From positions 1 to 60,227 of the forward strand of contig NZ_ATJV01000052.1 of assembly GCF_000443165.1 (NCBI RefSeq): a stretch of 60,227 nucleotides of DNA, given 5' to 3'. Of this stretch, positions 24,672-33,401 are shown one piece after another. Numbering within the stretch: position 1 is the first letter of the stretch; each line of letters begins with the position of its first letter. This DNA comes from Thauera terpenica 58Eu (GTDB lineage Bacteria > Pseudomonadota > Gammaproteobacteria > Burkholderiales > Rhodocyclaceae). The notes under the pieces were generated by a model. That model had not been told where the DNA came from and ran no database searches. It saw nothing but the letters and a program-made list of their open reading frames with translations. A program made the position numbers and the translations under genes.

Positions 24672-25727
24672 GTGAGCGACGACAGCCAGCAGCCCATCGT
24701 CGTCAAGCGCATCAAGAAGGGCGGGGGTGGCCACCACGGCGGCGCGTGGAAGATCGCTTACGCGGACTTCGTCACCGCCATGATGGCCTTCTTTCTGTTG
24801 ATGTGGCTGCTCGGATCAACCGCCCAGGGCGACCTCGAAGGCATCTCCGACTACTTCCAGAATCCGATCAAGGTGTCGATGGCCGGGGGTGAGGGTTCGG
24901 GCGATAGTTCGAGCGTCATTCCCGGCGGTGGCCAGGACCTCACGCGCTCGGTGGGCCAGGTCAAGCGCGGGGATGTGGAGAGCACGCGCTCGCTCAACAT
25001 GGATGCAGCAGGCGGAAAGCGCAAGAGCGACGCCGAGCTCAGTGCCGAGAAGCTCGCTGCGCGCAAGGAGCGCTCGAAGTTGATCGACCTCAAGGGGCGG
25101 CTGGAGGCAGTGATAGAGGCGAGTCCGACCCTGCGTCAGTTCAAGAATCAGATCCTGATGGACATCACCACCGAGGGTCTGCGCATCCAGCTCGTCGATG
25201 AGCAGAACCGGCCGATGTTCCAGTCCTCCAGCGCCGAGCTGCGGCCCTATACGCGCGACTTGCTGCGCGAGATCGCGCGTGCGCTTAATGATGTCGATAA
25301 CCGCCTCAGCCTGTCAGGCCACACGGACGCGTCGCAGTATGGCGGTGGTGAGCGTGGCTTCTCGAACTGGGAGTTGTCGTCGAATCGGGCCAATGCGTCG
25401 CGACGTGAGCTGGTCGCGGGCGGGCTGGAGGCGGGGAAGATGGTGCGGGTGGTGGGGCTTGCCGACACCATTCCGCTCGATGGCGACGACCCCTTCAATC
25501 CGATCAATCGCCGCATCAGCATCATCGTGCTGAATAAATCGACGGAGGAGGCAATTCGCAGCCAGAGCAGCACTGCCGGGGTCGAGGTGCAAGCCGGCGA
25601 CAGCAGTACGGAGATCGGCGCACAGCTTCAGGGCAATGCTTCGGTTGCGCCTCCAGCGCTGCCATCGCCCGCCTTTGGTGGGGTGGGAGGCGTGATCCAG
25701 GGCCTGCCGCTTCCGCCCCCGCGCTGA
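24672..25727 (+). CDS. motB: Flagellar stator protein MotB
   Basis: This 351-residue protein has an N-terminal Lys/Gly/His-rich stretch, one transmembrane helix and the proton-binding Asp32 in YADFVTAMMAFFLLMWLL, then a plug region and a C-terminal OmpA-like peptidoglycan-binding domain with LSLSGHTDASQYGG and NPINRRISIIVLNK. The GTG at 24672 follows GGAGCGCGG; another GTG at 24660 is possible. The C-terminal 60 residues are a Ser/Gly/Pro-rich tail longer than E. coli MotB (308). It is co-transcribed with motA. Confidence 0.94.
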   Translation: MSDDSQQPIVVKRIKKGGGGHHGGAWKIAYADFVTAMMAFFLLMWLLGSTAQGDLEGISDYFQNPIKVSMAGGEGSGDSSSVIPGGGQDLTRSVGQVKRGDVESTRSLNMDAAGGKRKSDAELSAEKLAARKERSKLIDLKGRLEAVIEASPTLRQFKNQILMDITTEGLRIQLVDEQNRPMFQSSSAELRPYTRDLLREIARALNDVDNRLSLSGHTDASQYGGGERGFSNWELSSNRANASRRELVAGGLEAGKMVRVVGLADTIPLDGDDPFNPINRRISIIVLNKSTEEAIRSQSSTAGVEVQAGDSSTEIGAQLQGNASVAPPALPSPAFGGVGGVIQGLPLPPPR

Positions 25728-25736
25728 GGGGCTGGC

Positions 25737-25763
25737 TCAAGTCTGCGCAGCGCGCGCCGATAT
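25737..25763 (+). promoter_or_regulatory. FliA (sigma-28) promoter before the first cheV
   Basis: TCAAGTCT at 25737-25744, an 11-base spacer and GCCGATAT at 25756-25763 match the sigma-28 consensus at 13 of 16 bases. It begins ten bases after the motB stop and 57 bases before the cheV ATG, giving the chemotaxis genes their own class III promoter. Confidence 0.8.
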
Positions 25764-25820
25764 CCCTTTCGAGCCCTCGCCTTCGCGACGGGCGCTTCTT
25801 TACCCCAGGTAGGGGAAAAA

Positions 25821-26792
25821 ATGTCCGATCTTTTCAACACCATTGATGCACGCACCCGGCTCGCCGGTACCAACAAGCTCGAGATCCTGCTGTTTACGCT
25901 CGGTGTCGATCCGCACACGGGTCGGCGCGAAGCCTTCGGTATCAACGTCTTCAAGGTGCGCGAGGTGATGCGCACGCCGAAGATCACCGCTGCACCGGAA
26001 ATGCCGCCCTCGGTCGTCGGCATGGTCAGCCTGCGCGGCGCATTGGTGCCGGTGGTCGATCTCGCATCCTATGTCGGCATAGGCACCGACACGCCGCGCG
26101 ACATCATGATCGTCACCGAGTACAACGGCCACACGCAGGGCTTTCTGGTCGAGGCGGTCGATACGATTCTGCGTCTGGACTGGGCGCAGATGCGCGTGCC
26201 GCCGGAAATGCTCACCGCCAACATGGGCGGACTGGTCACCGCGGTCACCGAGTTACCCGGTGACAAGCTGGTGATGATGCTCGACGTTGAAAAAGTGTTG
26301 TCCGAGACCACGCGTTATGACAACGATTTTCTTTTCAAGGATATCGTCCAGCTGCCAGCCGCCGACGAGCATGTGGTGTATTTCGCTGACGACTCCTCGG
26401 TGGCGCGCAAGCAGATCCAGCAAACGCTCGAAGCCATGGGTGTGCGCTATGTGGCGGCGGTCAATGGGCGTCAGGCCTGGGAAGAGCTGAAAAAGGTCGC
26501 CGCACATGCCGAGGCGAGCAAGCGCAAGCTCAGCGATCTGGTCAGCCTCGTGCTCACCGATGTGGAGATGCCGGAAATGGACGGCTACATCCTGACCAAG
26601 CACATCAAGTCCGACCGTCGTTTTGCGGGCATCCCGGTGATCATGCATTCCTCCTTGTCGGGGAACTCCAACCAGCAGCTAGGCCTGTCGGTCGGGGTGG
26701 ATGAATACGTGCCCAAGTTTGAACCCCAGCGTCTGGCGCAGACGCTGAGCCGCCTGTTGCTGGAAGGCCCGGCTGCGCGCGCTCAGGATTGA
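25821..26792 (+). CDS. cheV: CheV-type coupling protein (CheW-receiver), first copy
   Basis: The 323-residue protein is a CheW domain (about 15-165, FGINVFKVREVMRTP, GMVSLRGALVPVVDL) joined to a receiver domain (about 185-315) with FADDSSVARK, phospho-acceptor Asp in VLTDVEMPEMDGY and Lys in EYVPKFEP. CheV couples receptors to CheA, and its receiver acts in adaptation or as a phosphate sink. GTAGGGG lies before the ATG. A second cheV follows after nine bases. With no cheW in the locus, CheV may carry the coupling role here. Confidence 0.92.
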   Translation: MSDLFNTIDARTRLAGTNKLEILLFTLGVDPHTGRREAFGINVFKVREVMRTPKITAAPEMPPSVVGMVSLRGALVPVVDLASYVGIGTDTPRDIMIVTEYNGHTQGFLVEAVDTILRLDWAQMRVPPEMLTANMGGLVTAVTELPGDKLVMMLDVEKVLSETTRYDNDFLFKDIVQLPAADEHVVYFADDSSVARKQIQQTLEAMGVRYVAAVNGRQAWEELKKVAAHAEASKRKLSDLVSLVLTDVEMPEMDGYILTKHIKSDRRFAGIPVIMHSSLSGNSNQQLGLSVGVDEYVPKFEPQRLAQTLSRLLLEGPAARAQD

Positions 26793-26801
26793 GGACACAT
26801 C

Positions 26802-27761
26802 ATGCTCGAACGTGCACTGGGCGATTCCGACCTGCCCGACTCCATCGATAATCACACCCAGCTCGCGGGCTCCAACTGCATGGAGATCCTGCTCTTTTCC
26901 CTGGGCACGGCCGAACACTTCGGCATCAATGTGTTCAAGGTGCGCGAGGTCTCGAAAACCCCTTTCATCACACGCACGCCCAACATGCCCACCGGCGTCG
27001 AGGGTTTGATCTCCCTGCGTGGGAACGTGATCCCTGTGCTCTCCCTGGCCAGCATTCTTGGCATCGCCCCGCCCGGGACGCACAAGGAGGGCGCGATGAT
27101 GGTCACCGAGTACAGCAAGCGCACGCTCGGCTTCCTGGTTCAGGAGGTCGATCGCATCATCCGGGTTGACTGGGAAAAGGTGCGTACCCCCGAGAACCTG
27201 GCCGGTGGCAGCCACGCCTACATCAGCGCCATCACCCAGCTCCGCGATGGTCGTCTGGTGTCGATCCTCGACGTCGAGAGCATTCTGGCCAACACCTTCG
27301 GCGAGGCCGTGATCGGCCAGATCAATCCCATCGGCAATGGCCATGAGGTGAACGTCTTCTTTGCCGACGATTCTGCCGTTGCTCGCCGCAAGATCACCGA
27401 GGTGCTGGACAAGCTCGGGGTGCGGCACAAATACGCACAGAACGGCCTGGAGGCCTGGACCCGTCTGGCCAGCATCGCCGATCACGCCGAGCAGGCGGGC
27501 CGCCCCCTTGCAGAGGACATCGACCTCATCATGGTCGATGCGGAAATGCCCGAGATGGACGGCTACGTGCTGACCCGCAACATCAAGAGCGACCCCCGCT
27601 TTGGCGGCATCCCGGTGGTGATGCACTCCTCGCTGTCGTCCGAGGCGAACCGTGCGATGGGCAAGCAGGTGGGTGTGGACGCCTACGTGGCAAAATTCGA
27701 CGCTGACGTACTTGCTGAAACCCTGCGCCCGCTGCTCGAGCGCGCTCGCCGTGTGGCTTGA
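26802..27761 (+). CDS. cheV: CheV-type coupling protein, second copy
   Basis: This 319-residue CheV has the same plan as its neighbour: CheW domain (FGINVFKVREVSKTP, GLISLRGNVIPVLSL) and receiver (FFADDSAVARRKI, Asp in IMVDAEMPEMDGY, Lys in YVAKFDAD). The two copies are clearly paralogous, but differ enough that recent gene conversion is unlikely. It starts with GAGGAC before the ATG. Two adjacent cheV genes suggest different receptor classes or different adaptation kinetics. Confidence 0.92.
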   Translation: MLERALGDSDLPDSIDNHTQLAGSNCMEILLFSLGTAEHFGINVFKVREVSKTPFITRTPNMPTGVEGLISLRGNVIPVLSLASILGIAPPGTHKEGAMMVTEYSKRTLGFLVQEVDRIIRVDWEKVRTPENLAGGSHAYISAITQLRDGRLVSILDVESILANTFGEAVIGQINPIGNGHEVNVFFADDSAVARRKITEVLDKLGVRHKYAQNGLEAWTRLASIADHAEQAGRPLAEDIDLIMVDAEMPEMDGYVLTRNIKSDPRFGGIPVVMHSSLSSEANRAMGKQVGVDAYVAKFDADVLAETLRPLLERARRVA

Positions 27762-27795
27762 ACGCGTCGAGCAGGAATAAAAAGGAGAGCCCTGA

Positions 27796-28191
27796 ATGTC
27801 CGACCCCAAACTCAAATTTCTCGTGGTGGATGACTTTTCCACCATGCGCCGGATTGTCCGCAATCTGCTCAAGGAGTTGGGCTACACCAATGTCGATGAG
27901 GCTGAAGACGGTGCGATTGCCTTGCAGAAGCTGAACTCCGGAAGCTTCGATTTCGTCGTCACCGACTGGAACATGCCGAACATGGACGGCTTGACCTTGT
28001 TGCAGACCATCCGGCGTACGCCCCAGCTCAAGCACCTGCCGGTGCTGATGATCACCGCCGAGGCCAAGAAGGAGAACATCATCGCGGCGGCGCAGGCGGG
28101 CGCGAGCGGCTATGTGGTCAAGCCCTTCACCGCGGTGACGCTGGCCGAGAAGTTGCAGAAGATTTTCGAGAAGATGGGACGCACCGCCTGA
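27796..28191 (+). CDS. cheY: Chemotaxis response regulator CheY
   Basis: The 131-residue single-domain receiver has all CheY catalytic residues: Asp12/Asp13, phospho-acceptor Asp57 in [11 protein letters not shown], Thr87 in MITAEA and Lys109 in VVKPFT. Phosphorylated CheY binds FliM and reverses flagellar rotation. GGAGAG precedes the ATG. It lies between the cheV pair and cheZ on one transcript. Length and sequence are standard. Confidence 0.96.
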   Translation: MSDPKLKFLVVDDFSTMRRIVRNLLKELGYTNVDEAEDGAIALQKLNSGSFDFVVTDWNMPNMDGLTLLQTIRRTPQLKHLPVLMITAEAKKENIIAAAQAGASGYVVKPFTAVTLAEKLQKIFEKMGRTA

Positions 28192-28224
28192 GCGCTGGAG
28201 TCCCCACAAGCACGGAGCCTGAAC

Positions 28225-29121
28225 ATGAGTAAACGGCCGAAAGCAGACGAGTCTGCCGACTCGGATGACCTGCAGGCGCTGTTCGACAGCATTGCGTCAC
28301 AGCCGGCTGCGGAAGCGTCGCCCGCTGGTGCAGTGCCAGCGGAGCTCGTCAACGCCGCCGCCGATGAGAATGCAGACAATGATGAGTTGCAGGCATTGTT
28401 TGACGCTGTCGCCGCCGAGATGGAGCCCGTCGCGCATGAGCACAGTACGGCTCCCGCCCCGACCGTGACCCCTGCCCCGACTGCCGCCGCGGCTAGTCCG
28501 GCCGCCGAGTTGGACGAGGGTGCTGCGATGTACAACCGCCTGGGGCAGATGACGCGCCAGCTCCATGACACCTTGCGCGAACTCGGGCTCGATGCGGCGC
28601 TGCAGGACGCGGTGCAGGCGATGCCTGACGCGCGTGAGCGCCTCGACTATGTCGCGCTCATGACCGAACAGGCGGCCAGCCGTGTCCTCAATGCCACCGA
28701 TATCGCCCGTCCCTTGCAGGACAGGGTGCAGCACGGCGCGCAGGCCCTGCGCGCGCGTTGGGACCAGCTGTTCGCCGGAGAGGTCTCGGTCGATGAATTT
28801 CGGCTGTTGAGTGCCGAGACGCGTGATTTTCTCGCGCAGACCGAGGGCGACAGTCGTGCCATCAACGCGCAGCTGATGGCGATCATGATGGCGCAGGATT
28901 TCCAGGATCTGACCGGCCAGGTCATCAAGCGCCTGCTGAGTGCAGCGCAGTCGCTGGAGGCGCAGCTGCTTCAAGTCCTGCTCGAGACAGCGCCTCCAGG
29001 CGTCAGGGCGGAGCGTGCAGGCAGTCTGATGAACGGGCCGGTCATTGACGGCAAGGCCCGTGACGACGTCGTCACCAGCCAGGGGCAGGTCGACGACTTG
29101 CTTGAAAGTCTGGGGTTCTGA
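28225..29121 (+). CDS. cheZ: CheY-P phosphatase CheZ with N-terminal repeat extension
   Basis: The 298-residue protein has the CheZ core (about 100-260) with AQDFQDLTGQVIKRLL, where Asp228 and Gln232 match the catalytic E. coli Asp143 and Gln147, and the C-terminal CheY-docking helix QVDDLLESLGF. Unusually, residues 1-95 are an acidic, Ala/Pro-rich extension holding two copies of an LQALFD motif (12-22 and 51-61), similar to CheY-binding peptides of FliM and CheZ. E. coli CheZ is 214 residues. GGAG precedes the ATG. Confidence 0.92.
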   Translation: MSKRPKADESADSDDLQALFDSIASQPAAEASPAGAVPAELVNAAADENADNDELQALFDAVAAEMEPVAHEHSTAPAPTVTPAPTAAAASPAAELDEGAAMYNRLGQMTRQLHDTLRELGLDAALQDAVQAMPDARERLDYVALMTEQAASRVLNATDIARPLQDRVQHGAQALRARWDQLFAGEVSVDEFRLLSAETRDFLAQTEGDSRAINAQLMAIMMAQDFQDLTGQVIKRLLSAAQSLEAQLLQVLLETAPPGVRAERAGSLMNGPVIDGKARDDVVTSQGQVDDLLESLGF

Positions 29122-29201
29122 TCCCGATCGGCGTAGTGCCGCCTGGCGCGATGCGAGCATCCTTTGGGGCGTGCAGATGAAAACTAGGGAGCTGGAAAGT
29201 C

Positions 29202-31109
29202 ATGAGTGAGTTCGGGGGGATGGAAGACCTGCTGCAGGATTTCCTCGTCGAAGCCGGGGATATGCTGTCCGGGGTGGACAACAAGCTTGTCGATCTGGAG
29301 CGCTCGCCCGACGACCGCGGTCTGCTCAACGACATTTTCCGTGGCTTTCATACGATCAAGGGTGGGGCGGGATTTCTCAATGCCACCGAACTCGTCACCC
29401 TGTGCCATCTGACCGAGAGCTTGTTCGACAAGCTGCGCAATGGTGAGCTTTCGATCAGCGCCGAGGCCATGGACGTGATCCTGGGCGCCACCTCCGCGGT
29501 GCGTGAAATGTTTGGCTATCTCGAGCACCGCACTCAGCCGCCTGCGGCTGATCCGGCCTTGATCGAGGGCTTGCGGGCAACGCTCGCAGGTGCGCCAGTG
29601 GCGCCCTCGGCTGTTGCAGGCTCAGGTGTTCAACTGCCGCGCCCGGGCGAGCCCGACTGGGAGCTGCTCCACGCTGCGGTGACAGGCAAGCCGGTGAGCA
29701 CTTCACCGGCGCCCCGCGTTCATGGTGCGGCAAATGCAGCGCAGGCCTCGTCGCCCATTCCGGTGCCGGCCGCGCCCGCGCCAGGCTCGCCGGAGGCCCT
29801 CATCAAGGCGGCAGTCGGCCGTCGTTCGATCGATGCGCCGGGAGGGAACGGACCGATCGGGCGGCGCGAGGGTGAGCGTCAGCGCGACAACTCGATTCGC
29901 GTCGATACCGCCCGCCTGGATCAGGTGCTCAATCTCTCCGGCGAGATCGGGCTCACCAAGAATCGTCTCAATGCGCTGCGCAGCGATATTCTCAGCGGCC
30001 GCAATGACACCGAGACCCTGCATGCACTGGATCTGGCAGTGAGCCAGCTCGATCTGCTCGTTTCCGATCTGCAGAACGCGGTGATGAAAACCCGCATGCA
30101 GCCGATCGGCCGCCTGTTCCAGAAATACCCTCGCATTGCGCGTGATCTCGCCCGCAACCTCGGCAAGGACGTCGAGCTGGTGCTGGTGGGTGAGGACACC
30201 GAGATCGACAAGACGATGATCGAGGACCTGTCCGATCCCATCATCCATCTGATTCGCAACGCGGTGGACCATGGGGTGGAGGACAGGGCTGGACGCCTGG
30301 CAGCCGGCAAGCCGGAAAAATCGAATGTTCGCCTTGAGGCCCGCCAGGAGGGTGATCACATCGTCATCCTCGTGGCTGATGACGGCCGTGGCATGGACGC
30401 CGAGCGACTGCGCAGCAAGGCGGTGGCCAAGGGCCTCATCAGCGATGAGGAGGCCAGCACCATGGACGACAGGCAGAGCTACAACCTGATCTTCCACCCT
30501 GGCTTTTCGATGGCAGAGCAGGTTTCGGACGTGTCGGGGCGCGGCGTGGGCATGGATGTGGTGCGGACCAACATCCAGAAGCTCAATGGTACGATCGATA
30601 TCCGCTCGCAACAGGGCAAGGGCACGACCCTCATCATCAGCCTGCCGCTGACGCTCGCCATCCTGCCCGTGCTGCTGGTGCGCCTGGGAGAGCAGCCGTT
30701 CGCGGTGCCGCTGTCGATGGTGCGCGAGATCCTGCCCATCGACCCCGCCCTGATTCAGGAGGTCGGCGGCAAGGCGACCATGGTCGTGCGCGGTGAGGTG
30801 CTGCAGATTCTGCCCCTGTCCTCCCTGCTGGGCTGGCCACAGGAGAGGGAGCCGCAGTACGGCGTGCTGATGCAGGCGGCAGAGCTGTCATTCATCCTCG
30901 CCATCGACAGCTTTGCAGGTCGCGAAGACGCGGTGATCAAGTCACTCGATGATTTCCGTCCCAAGGGGGTGGCCGGCGTGACCACGCTGTCGAACGGCCA
31001 GATCGTGCTCATTCTCGACATGAAGGAGCTGCTCGGCGGCCTCGGCGAGCAGCGTGGCGTGTCGCGTGCATCGCTGATGCGCAAGACCGAAGTTCTTGCG
31101 CTGAGCTGA
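29202..31109 (+). CDS. cheA: Chemotaxis histidine kinase CheA, lacking a P2 domain
   Basis: The 635-residue kinase has P1 (1-105) with the phospho-acceptor His50 in FRGFHTIKGGAG, then a roughly 110-residue Ala/Pro/Gly-rich linker, P3 dimerisation (about 225-290), P4 ATP-binding with HLIRNAVDHGVED, VADDGRGMD and SGRGVGMDVV, and a CheW-like P5 (about 500-635). No CheY-binding P2 domain is seen between P1 and P3. GGGAG lies before the ATG. It is the last gene of the block and is followed by a hairpin. Confidence 0.95.
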   Translation: MSEFGGMEDLLQDFLVEAGDMLSGVDNKLVDLERSPDDRGLLNDIFRGFHTIKGGAGFLNATELVTLCHLTESLFDKLRNGELSISAEAMDVILGATSAVREMFGYLEHRTQPPAADPALIEGLRATLAGAPVAPSAVAGSGVQLPRPGEPDWELLHAAVTGKPVSTSPAPRVHGAANAAQASSPIPVPAAPAPGSPEALIKAAVGRRSIDAPGGNGPIGRREGERQRDNSIRVDTARLDQVLNLSGEIGLTKNRLNALRSDILSGRNDTETLHALDLAVSQLDLLVSDLQNAVMKTRMQPIGRLFQKYPRIARDLARNLGKDVELVLVGEDTEIDKTMIEDLSDPIIHLIRNAVDHGVEDRAGRLAAGKPEKSNVRLEARQEGDHIVILVADDGRGMDAERLRSKAVAKGLISDEEASTMDDRQSYNLIFHPGFSMAEQVSDVSGRGVGMDVVRTNIQKLNGTIDIRSQQGKGTTLIISLPLTLAILPVLLVRLGEQPFAVPLSMVREILPIDPALIQEVGGKATMVVRGEVLQILPLSSLLGWPQEREPQYGVLMQAAELSFILAIDSFAGREDAVIKSLDDFRPKGVAGVTTLSNGQIVLILDMKELLGGLGEQRGVSRASLMRKTEVLALS

Positions 31110-31128
31110 TTTCCGCGCACAATTCGCC

Positions 31129-31175
31129 GCAGCAGCCCTCGCCGCCGATCCAGGCGCCGAGGGCTGCTGCGTTTC
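31129..31175. terminator. Hairpin between convergent cheA and tal
   Basis: A 14-bp perfect stem (31129-31142 with 31159-31172) encloses a 16-base loop and is followed by TTT. It lies between the 3' ends of cheA (plus) and tal (minus) and may end both transcripts, though T runs are short. Confidence 0.7.
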
Positions 31176-31190
31176 AAGGGTATCCCGCTT

Positions 31191-32267
31191 TCAGGCGGTC
31201 AGCTGCAGGAGGGCGGCAAAGGCCTGCTCGAACTGCTGCAGGCCTTCGTGCTGCAGACGCTCGCCGACGCGCTCAAGATCAATTCCATGGCGCTCCAGCG
31301 CTGCGTATTGCGCCGCCGCCTTGTCGACATCGGCGGCCAGACTGGCTTCCACGCGGCCGTGATCGCGCAAGGCGTCCAGCGTTCCATCAGGCAGGGTGTT
31401 GATGGTCTCCGTGCCGATCAGCGCTTCCACGTAAAGCAGGTCGCTGTAGGCTGGGTTCTTGGTGCCGGTGCTGGCCCACAGCAGGAACTGCGGGCGTGCC
31501 CCGAGGTCGCGCAAGGTCGCGAATTCCTCTCCATGAAAGCGCTCGCAATAGCGCTGATAGGCGAGTTTGGCGGTGGCGACGGCGCTCTTGCCACGCAAGC
31601 TCAGCGCCTCGCCGCCCAGTTCCTCGAGCTGGGTATCGATCAAGGTGTCGAGGCGCGACAGGAACAGGCTGGCGACCGACATGATCGGCCTCACGTCGCC
31701 GCCGGCGGCATGCCGGCGCTCGAGACCGCGCAGGTAGGCCTGGGCCACGGCATCGGCCTGGGCGAGGGAGAAGATGAGTGTGACGTTGACGCTGACCCCG
31801 GCCTCGATGAGCTGCGCGATCGCGTCGATGCCGGCGCCAGTGGCCGGCACCTTGATGAGCACATTGGGCCTGTCCACCGCCGCTTTCAGTCGCAGACCCG
31901 CGGCGAGCGTGCCTGCCGCGTCGTGCGCCAGTGCGGGCGAGACCTCCAGGCTGACGTAGCCCGTGCGGCCGCCGCTTTGCCGGTACTGCGGCAACAGCAG
32001 ATCGCAGGCCTGCTGGACGTCGGGAATGACCAGGGCTTCGTAGCGTGCTTCGGCGCTCAGCGGGGTCTTTTTCAGCGCGGCGAGCTCGTCCTCGTAGTAG
32101 CGCCCGCCCGCGATCGCCTTGTGAAAGATCGCCGGGTTGGTGGTGACCCCGGCGACGCCGTCCTCAGCGATAAAACGCGCGAGATGGCCATCCCTGAGCA
32201 GGGTGCGGGAAAGGTTGTCGAGCCAGATTTGCTGGCCGTGCTGGCTGACCTGGAGCAACGGATTCAT
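31191..32267 (-). CDS. tal: Transaldolase (long, TalA/Tal-Pgi type)
   Basis: This 358-residue enzyme of the pentose phosphate pathway moves dihydroxyacetone units between sugar phosphates. It has the family motifs GVAGVTTNPAIFHKA at residues 37-51 and the Schiff-base Lys139 in NVLIKVPATGAG, then MSVASLFLSRLDT and LLWASTGTKNPAY. Length is typical of the longer bacterial/actinobacterial-type transaldolases. AGGAC precedes the ATG. It converges on cheA. It is likely a stand-alone gene; the following 137-base gap before the pseudouridine synthase gene shows no clear site. Confidence 0.95.
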   Translation of the reverse strand: MNPLLQVSQHGQQIWLDNLSRTLLRDGHLARFIAEDGVAGVTTNPAIFHKAIAGGRYYEDELAALKKTPLSAEARYEALVIPDVQQACDLLLPQYRQSGGRTGYVSLEVSPALAHDAAGTLAAGLRLKAAVDRPNVLIKVPATGAGIDAIAQLIEAGVSVNVTLIFSLAQADAVAQAYLRGLERRHAAGGDVRPIMSVASLFLSRLDTLIDTQLEELGGEALSLRGKSAVATAKLAYQRYCERFHGEEFATLRDLGARPQFLLWASTGTKNPAYSDLLYVEALIGTETINTLPDGTLDALRDHGRVEASLAADVDKAAAQYAALERHGIDLERVGERLQHEGLQQFEQAFAALLQLTA

Positions 32268-32404
32268 CGATAGTCCTGGTGTGCATGAGGGGTGGAAAGG
32301 GGGGGTGAAAAAGGCTGCTTCGCCGGGCTGCTTCGCGGCCGTGGGCGCTTTCGGACAGTGCGTGCCGATTGTGCCCTGAAAACCTCGCTCGAGGCCAGAG
32401 GACC

Positions 32405-33265
32405 TCAGTCCAGTACGTTGTCATGCCAGCCCAGGGCCTGCATCACCAGGCGAAAATCCCTGGACGGGGGCGCGTGCAGCGTCAAGGGGCTGCGAGTGAC
32501 CGGATGCGTGAGGCTCAGCTGCGTGCACGCCAGGAGCAGGCGCTGGCTGCCGAACAGGGTCTGGAAGAGTCGGTTGTGACGGCCCTTGCCATAGGTTGCG
32601 TCGCCGATGATGGGGTGTGAGATGTGTTTCAGATGGCGGCGCAGCTGGTGGCGGCGTCCGCTTTCCGGGTGCAGTGCGACGAGCGCATAGCGGCTGCTGG
32701 GGTAGCGATCCACCGCGTGCGGCAGCTCAACCGTCGCCAGGCGGCGAAAGTGGGTGAGGGCGGGCTGGGCGGCTTGCGTTGCGCTCACCGCGGCGGCTTC
32801 GGCGTCGTTGTGAGCGAGGCCGTCATGCAGGCCGTCGTGATCGTGATCGGACTCGGGGTCCAGGTCCTCGTCCCTGTCCTCACTGTCGGCTGTGGCGTCG
32901 CGCCTGCCCGCGCCGCGTCCGCGACTGCGCTCGATGGGATCGAGCCGGCGCACGAGCGCATGCTCGATGCTGCCGCTCTCTGCGGGGTGGCCGCGGACGA
33001 TGGCCAGGTAGCGTTTGTCCACCGCTCGCGATTCGAACTGTCCACCGAGTGTGGCGGCCGTGTGGCGATCAAGCGCGAACAGCAGCACACCGGAGGTGCC
33101 GCGGTCGAGGCGATGGGCCGGATAGACGCGCTGGCCGATCTGGTCGCGCAGCAGTTGGACGGCAAAGCGTTCGTCCTGTGCCGCGATCAGGCTGCGATGT
33201 ACAAGCAGGCCGGACGGCTTTGCGACCGCAATCAGCCACGGATCGCGATAAAGGATGTCGAGCAT
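32405..33265 (-). CDS. RluA-family pseudouridine synthase (TruC-like) with acidic insertion
   Basis: The 286-residue enzyme has the RluA catalytic motif HRLDRGTSGVLLF with Asp54, the strand LVVHRS-like start and the late HQLRRHLKHISHPIIGD motif. The plan is closest to TruC (tRNA U65) synthases. Residues about 112-163 form a low-complexity insertion rich in Asp, Glu, His and Ala (DSEDRDEDLDPESDHDHD) that divides the catalytic domain and is not expected in the family. The rest of the frame continues without a break, so the gene appears functional. Substrate RNA is inferred only. Confidence 0.85.
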   Translation of the reverse strand: MLDILYRDPWLIAVAKPSGLLVHRSLIAAQDERFAVQLLRDQIGQRVYPAHRLDRGTSGVLLFALDRHTAATLGGQFESRAVDKRYLAIVRGHPAESGSIEHALVRRLDPIERSRGRGAGRRDATADSEDRDEDLDPESDHDHDGLHDGLAHNDAEAAAVSATQAAQPALTHFRRLATVELPHAVDRYPSSRYALVALHPESGRRHQLRRHLKHISHPIIGDATYGKGRHNRLFQTLFGSQRLLLACTQLSLTHPVTRSPLTLHAPPSRDFRLVMQALGWHDNVLD

Positions 33266-33331
33266 GGAGGTCGGCCTGGTGGGTGAGCCTGCAGCGCATG
33301 GCGGGAGTTGCAGCGAGCATGAGGCATGCAG

Positions 33332-33364
33332 AAAAAACGAAAGCGACCCTCAAGGTCGCTTTCG
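33332..33364 (-). terminator. Rho-independent terminator after sodB
   Basis: On the minus strand an 11-bp perfect stem (33338-33348 with 33354-33364), a five-base loop and six T residues form a canonical terminator, 37 bases beyond the sodB stop. Confidence 0.92.
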
Positions 33365-33401
33365 TGATCTGCCTTGCCCGGCCTGAGCCGGGCCGTCAGC
33401 A

